The notes under the pieces were generated by a model. It did no database searches and had not been told where the DNA came from. It worked only from the letters and a program-made list of their open reading frames with translations. The position numbers were made by a program, and so were the translations under genes. Source: Mycolicibacter virginiensis (GTDB taxonomy: Bacteria; Actinomycetota; Actinomycetes; Mycobacteriales; Mycobacteriaceae). From it: DNA of 64,000 nucleotides. The stretch covers positions 4,154,001 to 4,218,000 of the forward strand of contig NZ_CP092430.2 of the NCBI RefSeq assembly GCF_022374935.2, written 5' to 3'. This document shows positions 28,676-36,267 of this stretch, piece by piece (the stretch's first letter is position 1; each line of letters starts with the position of its first letter).

Positions 28676-29917
28676 TTGACATCAACGCAATCAGCTTGTC
28701 CGTTCGGTTCGGGTTTCGATTTCACCGACCCGGACGTCCTGCTCCACGGCATGCCGATCACCCAGTTCGCAGAGCTGCGCAAGACCGCGCCGATCTGGTG
28801 GAACGAACAGCCGTCACACAGCAACATCTTCGATGACGGCGGCTATTGGGTCATCAGCAAACATCAACACATCAAAGAGATCTCGCGTGACAACGACGTG
28901 TGGTCAACCAACGCCAAGGGCGCGGTCATGCGCCTGCCCGACGGCATCTCCGCCGACCAGCTGGATCTGACCAAGGCGTTGTTGATCAACCATGACCCGC
29001 CCGAGCACACCCGACTGCGCAAGCTGGTGTCACGACTGTTCACGCCCCGCTCCGTGAGTGCGCTGGAGGAGAAGCTGGCCCAGTCGGCGCGCGACATCGT
29101 CGCTGCTGCAGCCGAGAAGGACAGCGGCAATTTCGTCGACGACATCGCAATGCAACTGCCGCTGTTGGCGATCGCCGATCTGCTCGGGGTTCCCGAGGCC
29201 GATCGGGAGAAGCTGTTCCACTGGACCAACTCGATCATGAACACCGACGACCCCGATTTCGACTCCGATCCGGCGATGGCCAACGCCGAGTTGATGGGCT
29301 ACGCCTACACCATGGCTGAGGAGCGGCGGCGCTGCCCGGCCGACGACATCGTCACCCGACTGGTCCAGGCCGACATCGACGGTGAGTCGCTCGGCGAGAC
29401 CGAGTTCGCATTCTTCGTCATCCTGCTGGCGGTGGCGGGCAACGAGACCACCCGCAACGCCATGACGCACGGCATCAACGCGTTCGCGGAAAACCCCGAT
29501 CAGTGGGAGCTCTACAAGAGGCAGCGGCCCGAGACCGCCGTTGACGAGATCGTGCGCTGGGCTACCCCGGTGCACTGCTTCCAGCGCACCGCCAAAGTCG
29601 ACACCGAACTGGGCGGGGTGGCCATCGGCAAAGGGCAGCGGGTCGGGTTGTTCTACAGCTCGGCCAACTACGACGAAGAGGTCTTCGACCGGCCGTTCAG
29701 TTTCGACATCCTGCGTGATCCCAACCCGCACCTGGCGTTCGGCGGGCAAGGCACCCACTACTGCATCGGCGCCAACCTGGCCCGGATGGAGATCCGGCTG
29801 ATCTTCGACGAAATCGCCAACCAGCTCCCGGATATTGCGAAGCTGGCCGAGCCGCAACGACTGCGTTCCGGCTGGATCAACGGCGTCAAAGATCTACAGG
29901 TCGCCTACCACGGCTAG
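28676..29917 (+). CDS. Cytochrome P450, CYP125-like (steroid C26/C27 hydroxylase type)
   Basis: 413 aa from the TTG at 28676, which has AAAGGTG 6 nt upstream; a GTG at 28667 lacks a ribosome-binding site. Family signatures are Gly-Phe-Asp-Phe-Thr-Asp-Pro, Ala-Pro-Ile-Trp-Trp-Asn, the I-helix Ala-Gly-Asn-Glu-Thr-Thr-Arg-Asn, Asp-Glu-Ile-Val-Arg-Trp-Ala-Thr-Pro-Val and the haem loop with Cys363 (His-Tyr-Cys-Ile-Gly). The pattern follows CYP125 of M. tuberculosis (Rv3545c), which oxidises the cholesterol side chain, but in a different gene neighbourhood. It may be a CYP125 paralogue; sterol substrate is inference. Confidence 0.9.
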   Translation: MTSTQSACPFGSGFDFTDPDVLLHGMPITQFAELRKTAPIWWNEQPSHSNIFDDGGYWVISKHQHIKEISRDNDVWSTNAKGAVMRLPDGISADQLDLTKALLINHDPPEHTRLRKLVSRLFTPRSVSALEEKLAQSARDIVAAAAEKDSGNFVDDIAMQLPLLAIADLLGVPEADREKLFHWTNSIMNTDDPDFDSDPAMANAELMGYAYTMAEERRRCPADDIVTRLVQADIDGESLGETEFAFFVILLAVAGNETTRNAMTHGINAFAENPDQWELYKRQRPETAVDEIVRWATPVHCFQRTAKVDTELGGVAIGKGQRVGLFYSSANYDEEVFDRPFSFDILRDPNPHLAFGGQGTHYCIGANLARMEIRLIFDEIANQLPDIAKLAEPQRLRSGWINGVKDLQVAYHG

Positions 29918-29975
29918 GCCGACCCCAAGGGTTCGAAGGGGTTCCAACGAACCTTCCCGCCGCCCGGTAGTCGGT

Positions 29976-29983
29976 TATAGGCT
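29976..29983 (+). promoter_or_regulatory. Probable -10 box upstream of adhB
   Basis: TATAGGCT lies about 55 bp upstream of the adhB GTG, in a 120-bp gap after the P450 stop. The same octamer occurs upstream of the exported repeat protein at 36214. A hairpin with GGTTCG/CGAACC arms in the bases before it could end the P450 transcript. The promoter is predicted from the -10 match only. Confidence 0.4.
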
Positions 29984-30037
29984 CCGAGCAGGGGACTGCC
30001 GGACGTCGGAGAAATTCAAAATGAAAGCAGGTTCGCG

Positions 30038-31165
30038 GTGAAGACAAAGGGTGCGTTGCTCTGGGAGTTCAACAAGCCGTGGTCGGTCGAAGAGATCGAG
30101 ATCGGTGACCCCCAGAAAGACGAGGTCAAGATTCAGATGGAGGCGGCCGGCATGTGCCACTCCGACCACCACCTGATGACCGGCAGCATCCCCATGGCCG
30201 GCTTTCCGGTCCTCGGCGGGCACGAGGGCGCCGGCATCGTCACCGAGGTCGGTCCCGGGGTGGAAGACATCGCCCCCGGCGACCACGTGGTGCTGTCCTT
30301 CATTCCGTCCTGTGGCAGCTGTCCGACCTGTCAGTCCGGATTGCGCAACCTGTGCGACCTGGGCGCCGGACTGCTCAACGGCGTGGCGGTCAGCGACGGC
30401 ACCTTCCGCGTCACCGCGCGCGGCGAGGGCGTCTACCCGATGACGCTGCTGGGCACATTCTCGCCGTGGATGGTGGTGCACAAGTCTTCGGTCGTGAAGA
30501 TCGACCCGTCGATTCCGTTCGAGGTGGCCTGCCTGGTCGGCTGCGGCGTCACCACCGGCTACGGGTCGGCTGTCCGCAGCGCCGATATCCGCCCGGGTGA
30601 GGACGTCGCGATCGTCGGTGTCGGCGGGGTCGGCATGTCGGCACTGCAGGGCGCGGTCAACGCCGGCGCCCGCAACATCTTCGTCATCGACCCGGTGGAC
30701 TGGAAGCGCGACCAGGCGCTGAAGTTCGGCGCCACGCATGTTTACCCCGACATCTTCGCCGCGATGGGCGGGATGATGGAGGTCACCCACGGAGCGATGG
30801 CCCGCAAGGTGATCGTCACCGTCGGCGAGGTGCACGGCGCCGACGTCGACAACTACATGGTCTTGACCGCCAAGGGCGGCACCTGCGTGCTCACCGCGAT
30901 GGGGTCCATGCTCGACAACCAGGTGACGCTCAACCTGGCGATGCTGACACTGCTGCAGAAGAACCTGCAGGGCACCATCTTCGGCGGCGGCAACCCGCAG
31001 TACGACATCCCGCAGCTGCTGTCGATGTACCAGGTCGGCAAGCTGAACCTCGATGACATGGTGACCCGCCAGTACAAGCTGGAGCAGATCAACGAGGGCT
31101 ACCAGGACATGCTGGACGGCAAGAACATTCGCGGCATCATCCGCTACACCGACGCCGACCGCTAA
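30038..31165 (+). CDS. adhB: Zinc-dependent alcohol dehydrogenase (Rv0761c, AdhB-like)
   Basis: 375 aa. Nearly every segment follows M. tuberculosis AdhB as remembered. The catalytic zinc ligand is Cys40 in Gly-Met-Cys-His-Ser-Asp-His-His, Gly-His-Glu-Gly-Ala-Gly follows, and a four-cysteine structural zinc lobe lies at about 92-107. The NAD motif is Gly-Val-Gly-Gly-Val-Gly. The GTG at 30038 has AGCAGG in front. It oxidises alcohols to aldehydes with NAD, possibly using P450 products; aldA across the TetR gene could take the aldehyde on. Downstream it meets the YceI-like gene at a strong hairpin. Confidence 0.93.
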   Translation: MKTKGALLWEFNKPWSVEEIEIGDPQKDEVKIQMEAAGMCHSDHHLMTGSIPMAGFPVLGGHEGAGIVTEVGPGVEDIAPGDHVVLSFIPSCGSCPTCQSGLRNLCDLGAGLLNGVAVSDGTFRVTARGEGVYPMTLLGTFSPWMVVHKSSVVKIDPSIPFEVACLVGCGVTTGYGSAVRSADIRPGEDVAIVGVGGVGMSALQGAVNAGARNIFVIDPVDWKRDQALKFGATHVYPDIFAAMGGMMEVTHGAMARKVIVTVGEVHGADVDNYMVLTAKGGTCVLTAMGSMLDNQVTLNLAMLTLLQKNLQGTIFGGGNPQYDIPQLLSMYQVGKLNLDDMVTRQYKLEQINEGYQDMLDGKNIRGIIRYTDADR

Positions 31166-31172
31166 GTCATCG

Positions 31173-31233
31173 GTTGACTCTGCGCTGACCAGGCAACCTA
31201 CTCGCACTTTTGCCTGGTAGGCGCAGAGTCAAC
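31173..31233. terminator. Bidirectional hairpin terminator between adhB and the YceI-like gene
   Basis: Arms 31173-31196 and 31210-31233 match at 22 of 24 positions around a 13-nt loop. This is the most stable structure I see in the window. It lies between two convergent stop codons and lacks a T-run, as is usual for mycobacterial terminators. Confidence 0.7.
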
Positions 31234-31239
31234 GAAGGA

Positions 31240-31770
31240 CTAAGCACGCCGGAAGACCAGGCTGGCCTTGAGCCTGGTCCGGTTGCCGACCATGCCCAGG
31301 AAGTTGCCTTCCACAGCGAACTGCTTGCGGGTGACGATCGCCTCGGTGGTCAGCCGGACCCCACCGTCTTCGAGCGGGGAAACCTCGACTTCCAGCGGCA
31401 ACGGTCCGGTGATGCCCTTGACGGTCAGTTCGGCGTCCAGTCGGGCAACATCGCCGCCGGCCGGCTCCCCGCCGGTGACCACGACGGTGATGTCGGGGTA
31501 ATGGTCGGTGTTGAAGAAGTTCGATCGGCGCAGGTCGTGGTCACGGGTGCCCAGTCCGGTGTTGATTGAGGCGGCCTTGATATCGACCCTGCCCGTCACC
31601 GTCTTGTCGTCCTTGATCTCGCCGCTGCCGCTGAATTCGGTGAATGCGCCCCGGACCTTGAGCGCGCCCCACATGGTTCCGTTCTGGAACCGGATACTTG
31701 ACTGCCCGGGATCCAGATTCCAGGTTCCCACTGCCTTAGGACTGCTGAGAAATGTTGCGACAGATGACAT
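31240..31770 (-). CDS. YceI-like (lipid/polyisoprenoid-binding) protein
   Basis: 176 aa. It begins with the typical Gly-Thr-Trp-Asn-Leu-Asp-Pro-x-x-Ser-x-Ile-x-Phe pattern of YceI proteins and includes Ala-Ser-Ile-Asn-Thr-Gly, Arg-Asp-x-x-Leu-Arg and Phe-Phe-Asn-Thr-Asp-x-Tyr-Pro. The family is an elongated lipocalin-like barrel that binds isoprenoid or fatty chains. There is no signal peptide, so it is probably cytosolic. GAGGAGA precedes the ATG. It occupies the place of Rv0760c (NTF2-like) beside adhB in M. tuberculosis. Confidence 0.88.
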   Translation of the reverse strand: MSSVATFLSSPKAVGTWNLDPGQSSIRFQNGTMWGALKVRGAFTEFSGSGEIKDDKTVTGRVDIKAASINTGLGTRDHDLRRSNFFNTDHYPDITVVVTGGEPAGGDVARLDAELTVKGITGPLPLEVEVSPLEDGGVRLTTEAIVTRKQFAVEGNFLGMVGNRTRLKASLVFRRA

Positions 31771-31880
31771 CTCATCTCCTCTTGCCTCTGGCGTGACAAG
31801 CCCGCACCACGGATATTCAGGGGTATCAACTCGTCCTCGATAATACGCAGCAGCGGCCGTTTAATCTGGCACTCGGCGCA

Positions 31881-31886
31881 TATGCT
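31881..31886 (+). promoter_or_regulatory. -10 box of a leaderless HIT transcript
   Basis: TATGCT ends six bases before the ATG at 31893. A start at the A of the start codon is the expected position, and there is no ribosome-binding site. Confidence 0.55.
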
Positions 31887-31892
31887 GGACCC

Positions 31893-32297
31893 ATGACCAC
31901 CGTGTTCACCAAAATCATCAACCGGGAGCTGCCGGGCCGATTCGTCTACGAGGACGACGACGTCGTCGCCTTCTTGACCATCGAACCGATGACCCAGGGC
32001 CACACCCTGGTGGTGCCCCGCGCCGAGATCGACGGGTGGCAGAACATTGACAACGCGGCGCTCAACAAGGTGATGGCGGTGGCGCAGAAGATCGGCAAAG
32101 CGGTGTGCGCAGCGTTCGACACCGAGCGGGCCGGCATGATCATCGCCGGCCTAGAAGTTCCCCACCTGCATGTCCATGTCTTTCCGACCCGCAGCCTGTC
32201 CGACTTCGGCTTCGCCGGCGTGGATCGCAATCCGTCAGCGGAATCGCTCGACGAGGCGCAGGCCAAGATCAAGGCCGCGCTGGCCGAACTGGACTGA
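31893..32297 (+). CDS. HIT family hydrolase (Rv0759c-like)
   Basis: 134 aa. The histidine triad His91-x-His93-x-His95 sits in Pro-His-Leu-His-Val-His-Val-Phe. The N-terminus shows Thr-Lys-Ile-Ile-Asn-Arg-Glu-Leu-Pro, common in HIT/Hint nucleoside phosphoramidases and dinucleotide hydrolases. The zinc-finger cysteines of some HIT proteins are absent. It is convergent with phoR, with 3 bp between stops, as Rv0759c is with phoR in M. tuberculosis. Confidence 0.92.
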   Translation: MTTVFTKIINRELPGRFVYEDDDVVAFLTIEPMTQGHTLVVPRAEIDGWQNIDNAALNKVMAVAQKIGKAVCAAFDTERAGMIIAGLEVPHLHVHVFPTRSLSDFGFAGVDRNPSAESLDEAQAKIKAALAELD

Positions 32298-32300
32298 GAC

Positions 32301-33764
32301 TCAGACGATCTCAGCGGGCAACTCGGCCGCACGAGCCGAGGTGTCGGCAAGGCGCGGCAGCGACACCCGGAACGTGCAGCCCTGGCCCGGCGGCGAACTG
32401 ACGGTCACCGAGCCGTGGTGCGCCCGGGTCAGCGAGTCGACGATCGACAGCCCCAACCCGGTGCCGCCGCTGGCCCGCGCCCGCGATGAGTCGGTCCGGA
32501 AGAACCGTTCGAAGACCCGCTCCACATCCTGCTCACTCATCCCGGGCCCCTGGTCGACGACCTCGAGGATGGCGTCGTCGCCCTCGGTGCCGACCCGCAC
32601 GGTGATCGCGGTCCCGTCCGGGGTGTGCTGCAGTGCATTGGACACCAAGTTGCTCAGCACCTGCCGCAGCCGCGCTTCGTCGCCGAGCACTTCCGGGGTC
32701 CCGGGGCCGTCGAAGACCTCGAGTTCGATGGTGCGATTCGGTGCGATGGCCCGGGCATCGTGCACCGCGTCGGTGGCCAATACCAACAGGTCGACCCAAT
32801 GGCGCTCCAGCGGACGCTGAGCATCGGTTCTGGCCAGCAGCAGCAGGTCCTCGACGAGCAGGCCCATTCGGCGGGCTTCGCTTTCGATGCGTGACATCAG
32901 CAGCTCCACATCGCGGGCCGCGCCCTGCCGGTACAGCTCGGCGAAACCGCGAATCGTGGTCAGCGGGGTGCGCAGTTCGTGGCTGGCATCGGTGATGAAC
33001 CGCCGCATCCGTTCCTCGGAGATACGCGCGCTCTCCGCCGAGTTCGCCGACGAGGCCACGGCCTCCTGGATCTGCGCCAGCATGCCGTTGAGGGCCAACG
33101 TGAGGCGTCCGACTTCGGTACGCGGATCACGTTCGGGCACACGACTGTCCAACTGACCGGCAGCGATTGCGGCCGCGGTCCGTTCGACCTCGGCCAGCGG
33201 CCGCAGGCTGCGGTTGACCACCACGTAGCCGGCGGCGCCCAGCACCAGCAGCACCCCGACGCCGATCGTCACCCGCCACCAGGCCAGGTAACGCAGCGTG
33301 GCCCGGGGATCGGACAGATCCCTGGCCACAGTGATCAGCCTGCCGTTCTCGCCGTGCACCGACAACGCCCGCCACTGCACGCCCGATCCGTCGACGGAGC
33401 CGATCGTGATCGGCACCGACCCCACGTCGTTATCCGGCGGCAGCAACGGCTCGGCGTTCTGGTCGTTGACGACGGTCCAGATGCTGCCGTCGGGGTCGAC
33501 GTCACGGACATAGAAGCTCGTCGGTGGCCGGCCGGGATTGGGGTCCTCCCCCTCCCTCGACGGCAGCCGCCCGCGCTGTTCCAGCGCCCAGCCGTGGGCG
33601 GCGTCGATAAGCGTGGCGTCGATCCGGCCGATCAGCCGGTGCCGCAAGATCGTGGTCACGGCGTACCCCTGCGCCAGCAACCCGATGGCCACCATCGCCA
33701 AGGTGGCAGCGACCAGGCTGACTTTCAGCGGCAAGATGTCCCGAAGGGGTTTGACCGTCCCCAT
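32301..33764 (-). CDS. phoR: Sensor histidine kinase PhoR
   Basis: 487 aa. A transmembrane helix at about 12-37 and another near 175-195 enclose an extracytoplasmic sensor domain. A HAMP linker follows, then the HisKA box with phospho-acceptor His262 (Ser-His-Glu-Leu-Arg-Thr-Pro-Leu) and a HATPase domain with N, G1 (Asp-Gln-Gly-Pro-Gly) and G2 (Gly-Thr-Gly-Leu-Gly-Leu) boxes. It phosphorylates PhoP. The gene follows phoP with a 63-bp gap. In mycobacteria PhoPR controls complex-lipid and acid-pH responses. Confidence 0.95.
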   Translation of the reverse strand: MGTVKPLRDILPLKVSLVAATLAMVAIGLLAQGYAVTTILRHRLIGRIDATLIDAAHGWALEQRGRLPSREGEDPNPGRPPTSFYVRDVDPDGSIWTVVNDQNAEPLLPPDNDVGSVPITIGSVDGSGVQWRALSVHGENGRLITVARDLSDPRATLRYLAWWRVTIGVGVLLVLGAAGYVVVNRSLRPLAEVERTAAAIAAGQLDSRVPERDPRTEVGRLTLALNGMLAQIQEAVASSANSAESARISEERMRRFITDASHELRTPLTTIRGFAELYRQGAARDVELLMSRIESEARRMGLLVEDLLLLARTDAQRPLERHWVDLLVLATDAVHDARAIAPNRTIELEVFDGPGTPEVLGDEARLRQVLSNLVSNALQHTPDGTAITVRVGTEGDDAILEVVDQGPGMSEQDVERVFERFFRTDSSRARASGGTGLGLSIVDSLTRAHHGSVTVSSPPGQGCTFRVSLPRLADTSARAAELPAEIV

Positions 33765-33827
33765 ATGTTTCGACCTATAACCCGTTTCCGGCCCTCACCG
33801 GCCACAGTCGTTCGTCGCGGCTCGCGT

Positions 33828-34547
33828 TCATCGCGGCTCGCGCAACACATAACCGACCCCACGCAGCGTATGGAGCAGGCGCTTCTCGCCGGTGTCGATC
33901 TTGCGCCGTAGGTAGGAGACGTAAGACTCCACCACGTTGACGTCGCCGCCGAAGTCATAGCGCCACACGTGGTCCAGAATCTTCGGCTTGCTCAACACCG
34001 TGCCGGCATTGATCACAAAGTAGCGCAACAGCGTGAACTCGGTGGGCGACAACGAGACCGGCTGCCCCGCCTTCCACACTTCGTGGGTGTCCTCATCGAG
34101 TTCGATGTCGGCGAACGTGAGCCGGGAGTTGCGCGGTTCCTGGGCGCCCTTGCCCGCCCGGCGCAGGATGACCCGCAGCCGCGCCACCACCTCCTCCAGG
34201 CTGAACGGCTTGGTCACGTAGTCGTCGCCGCCGAGGGTCAACCCGGTGATCTTGTCCTGCAGCGAGTCCCGCGCGGTCAAGAACAGGGCCGGGGCGTCGA
34301 TGCCGTCGGCACGCAGTCGGCGCAGCACCCCGAATCCGTCCATGCCCGGCATCATCACGTCGAGGATCACCGCGTCCGGACGAATCTCGCGTGCGCGGTC
34401 CAGCGCTGCCGGCCCGCTGGAGGCCGTGTAGACCTCGAAACCCTGGAATTTCAGACTGACCGACAGCAGCTCCACAATGTTGGTCTCGTCATCGACGACC
34501 AGCACGCGGGCCTCCGGTGCAGCGTCATGCGCAGGTGTTGCTCCCAT
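33828..34547 (-). CDS. phoP: Response regulator PhoP
   Basis: 239 aa. The receiver domain has Val-Val-Asp-Asp-Glu at the N-terminus, phospho-acceptor Asp63 (Ile-Leu-Asp-Val-Met-Met-Pro-Gly), then Thr-Ala-Arg-Asp and Lys-Pro-Phe. The C-terminal OmpR-type winged helix is nearly identical to M. tuberculosis PhoP as remembered (Tyr-Val-Ser-Tyr-Leu-Arg-Arg-Lys). The ATG at 34547 has GAGGGA upstream; the open frame continues further, but only this start gives a PhoP-like N-terminus. A direct repeat resembling the PhoP box lies 45-62 bp upstream. Confidence 0.95.
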   Translation of the reverse strand: MGATPAHDAAPEARVLVVDDETNIVELLSVSLKFQGFEVYTASSGPAALDRAREIRPDAVILDVMMPGMDGFGVLRRLRADGIDAPALFLTARDSLQDKITGLTLGGDDYVTKPFSLEEVVARLRVILRRAGKGAQEPRNSRLTFADIELDEDTHEVWKAGQPVSLSPTEFTLLRYFVINAGTVLSKPKILDHVWRYDFGGDVNVVESYVSYLRRKIDTGEKRLLHTLRGVGYVLREPR

Positions 34548-34591
34548 AGCGTCAATTCCCTCGCGGTCCGGTGAAAACCACCTGGATATCG

Positions 34592-34609
34592 GCTGTATGT
34601 TTACTGTCA
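34592..34609 (-). promoter_or_regulatory. Candidate PhoP box (direct repeat)
   Basis: On the minus strand TGACAGT-AAAC-ATACAGC is two 7-bp direct repeats with a 4-bp spacer. Each matches five of seven bases of the TCACAGC-N4-TCACAGC consensus described for M. tuberculosis PhoP. It lies between phoP and the divergent repeat-protein gene and could serve both. Confidence 0.5.
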
Positions 34610-34643
34610 ATCAAACTAGCTGATACCCGCTCCCAGTGCCCCC

Positions 34644-34649
34644 TAGACT
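34644..34649 (+). promoter_or_regulatory. -10 box of a leaderless transcript (repeat protein)
   Basis: TAGACT ends six bases before the GTG at 34656. There is no Shine-Dalgarno sequence, so a leaderless mRNA starting at the G is predicted. Confidence 0.55.
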
Positions 34650-34655
34650 GGCCTG

Positions 34656-35399
34656 GTGAGCCTGGTCAAACAGCTTATTGCCCTGTCCACCGCCCCGGCG
34701 CGCGTCGGCCTGTCGATCGCCGATGCCAGTCTCGGCGTCGCCACGACGGCGCTCGGATTAGCCCGCCAGGCTCTCGGCGATGCCGGAAAGCAGGGCGCAA
34801 ACAGCTCGATGGCACACATGCTGGGCCTGGACGACACCATCGCCCGGGCCAACCGGCTGGCCAAGTTGATGGATGACGATGCGCCGCTGGGGCGTGCGCT
34901 GGCACCGGGCGGGCCGGCCGACCGGCTGCTGGCGCCCGGCGGCCTAGTCGACCAACTGACCGGGCCGGGCGGAGTGATCGACCGGCTCACCGCCGAGGGT
35001 GGCGGGCTGCAGCGGGCCCTGCAACCCGGCGGCCTGGTGGATCAACTGACCGACGAAGACGGACTGATCGAACGACTGCTGGCCGAAGACGGCTTGGCTG
35101 ATCGACTGCTGTCCGAAGGTGGGCTGATCGACAAGCTGACCGCGCGCAACGGGCCCCTGGAGCAGCTCGCAGGTGTCGCGGACACGCTGAGCCGGCTGGC
35201 CCCCGGGATGGAAGCCCTGGAACCGGCGATCGAGACCCTGCAGGAGGCGGTGATAGCGCTGACGCTGGTGGTCAATCCGCTGAGCAACATCGCCGAACGC
35301 ATCCCCCTGCTGCCACGCCGATCCAGCCGGCGTTCGTCGGCCCGGACGGTGCGCTCCCAACGGGTGATCGACCACGACCCGACCGAACCACAGAGTTGA
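34656..35399 (+). CDS. Hypothetical protein with ~11-residue leucine repeats (Rv0756c-like position)
   Basis: 247 aa. Residues ~78-170 consist of about eight short repeats of the form (Pro/Glu)-Gly-Gly-(Leu/Val)-(Val/Ile)-Asp-(Gln/Arg/Lys)-Leu-Thr/Leu-x-x, predicted to be short amphipathic helices. A hydrophobic segment lies near 205-220 and the C-terminus is Arg/Ser-rich. It is divergent from phoP, the position of Rv0756c in M. tuberculosis. I recognise no catalytic motif. The repeats may bind or assemble at the membrane; this is speculation. Confidence 0.82.
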   Translation: MSLVKQLIALSTAPARVGLSIADASLGVATTALGLARQALGDAGKQGANSSMAHMLGLDDTIARANRLAKLMDDDAPLGRALAPGGPADRLLAPGGLVDQLTGPGGVIDRLTAEGGGLQRALQPGGLVDQLTDEDGLIERLLAEDGLADRLLSEGGLIDKLTARNGPLEQLAGVADTLSRLAPGMEALEPAIETLQEAVIALTLVVNPLSNIAERIPLLPRRSSRRSSARTVRSQRVIDHDPTEPQS

Positions 35400-35446
35400 G
35401 CCCGCCGGCGACGGCCCGCCACGACCCGACTTAGGAGGCAGGAGCC

Positions 35447-35854
35447 TCAATACGACAGGCCATCGGCGTACCGCTGTCGCCGGCAATAGCGCCCCTTGCC
35501 GCGATTCCTCGCCTTGTACGTCGGCAGCTGGCTGTCACAGTTGGGACAAACGAGGCGCAGATTCTCACGACGATTGTTGCTTGCATCTCCATCAATGTGG
35601 TCGATGATCAGCGTCAAAGTCACGCCGTTCCAAGTGCCCTCGATGCCGCAGATCGCACAACAACCGCCCTGCTGCTCGATGAGGTAGTCCCGGACATAGT
35701 TGCCGAGGTACGACGTGCGACCGCAGGCTCCGGTGTCGAGCCAGGCTTCCAAGAGCTGGCGTCTGCGGTGTGACTGTTGACATGCATTGCTGCAGAACAC
35801 CCTTAGCCGACGGCCTTCAAAGTCGACGCCGCACCCAAGACAGGTCACCGTCAT
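35447..35854 (-). CDS. HNH endonuclease with N-terminal zinc ribbon
   Basis: 135 aa. Cys-Leu-Gly-Cys and Cys-Ser-Asn-Ala-Cys near the N-terminus form a zinc-ribbon-like element. The HNH core is Cys-Ala-Ile-Cys-Gly, then Ile-Asp-His-Ile-Asp-Gly-Asp with Asn-Leu-Arg-Leu-Val-Cys-Pro-Asn-Cys. These are complete metal-binding and catalytic features of a small HNH nuclease, like those in phages and mobile elements. The ATG at 35854 is chosen because the zinc ribbon starts there. It lies 46 bp downstream of tRNA-Thr on the same strand. Role unknown. Confidence 0.85.
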   Translation of the reverse strand: MTVTCLGCGVDFEGRRLRVFCSNACQQSHRRRQLLEAWLDTGACGRTSYLGNYVRDYLIEQQGGCCAICGIEGTWNGVTLTLIIDHIDGDASNNRRENLRLVCPNCDSQLPTYKARNRGKGRYCRRQRYADGLSY

Positions 35855-35900
35855 GAGACGGACGCTATCCAGCAGTACCGACAAGAACGGCGCCACCGAA

Positions 35901-35976
35901 TGGAGCCGCGTGAGAGACTCGAACTCTCGACATCCGCTTTACAAGAGCGACGCTCTACCAACTGAGCTAACGCGGC
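35901..35976 (-). tRNA. tRNA-Thr (anticodon TGT)
   Basis: The minus strand folds into a full cloverleaf. The 7-bp acceptor stem is GCCGCGT/ACGCGGC, the D-arm GCTC..GAGC, the anticodon stem TCGCT/AGCGG with loop CTTGTAA (anticodon TGT, codon ACA), and the T-arm GAGAG-TTCGAGT-CTCTC. A U discriminator and an encoded CCA follow. Length is 76 nt. Confidence 0.97.
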
Positions 35977-36213
35977 CGGGGACGGCTCAATGAGCCATGG
36001 CGATTGTACGACGGGGTGATGCCGCCCGATCCGCCCGCTCCCACCGGTCTACCTTGCCCCGCCGGTAAGCAGCCGGACGCAGCAATCAGACGTCGTTGCC
36101 CGGTCCGTTTCGCCCGACATGGACGCCTGGTACAGCAAACTCGCGGACCCTTCACGCGTTGAGTGCCGGATATCCCACTTCACGTTTCCTGCGCTTTTTC
36201 TTACGAAAACCCG

Positions 36214-36221
36214 TATAGGCT
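36214..36221 (+). promoter_or_regulatory. Probable -10 box of the Leu/Gly-rich exported protein
   Basis: TATAGGCT lies 47 bp before the ATG at 36268, in a 291-bp gap after tRNA-Thr, with a T-rich stretch about 20 bp upstream. The octamer is the same as that upstream of adhB. Confidence 0.45.
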
Positions 36222-36267
36222 CTCAGGCTGCAGGCAGTTCATTCGACTTTTTGGGGGAAGAAGAACC

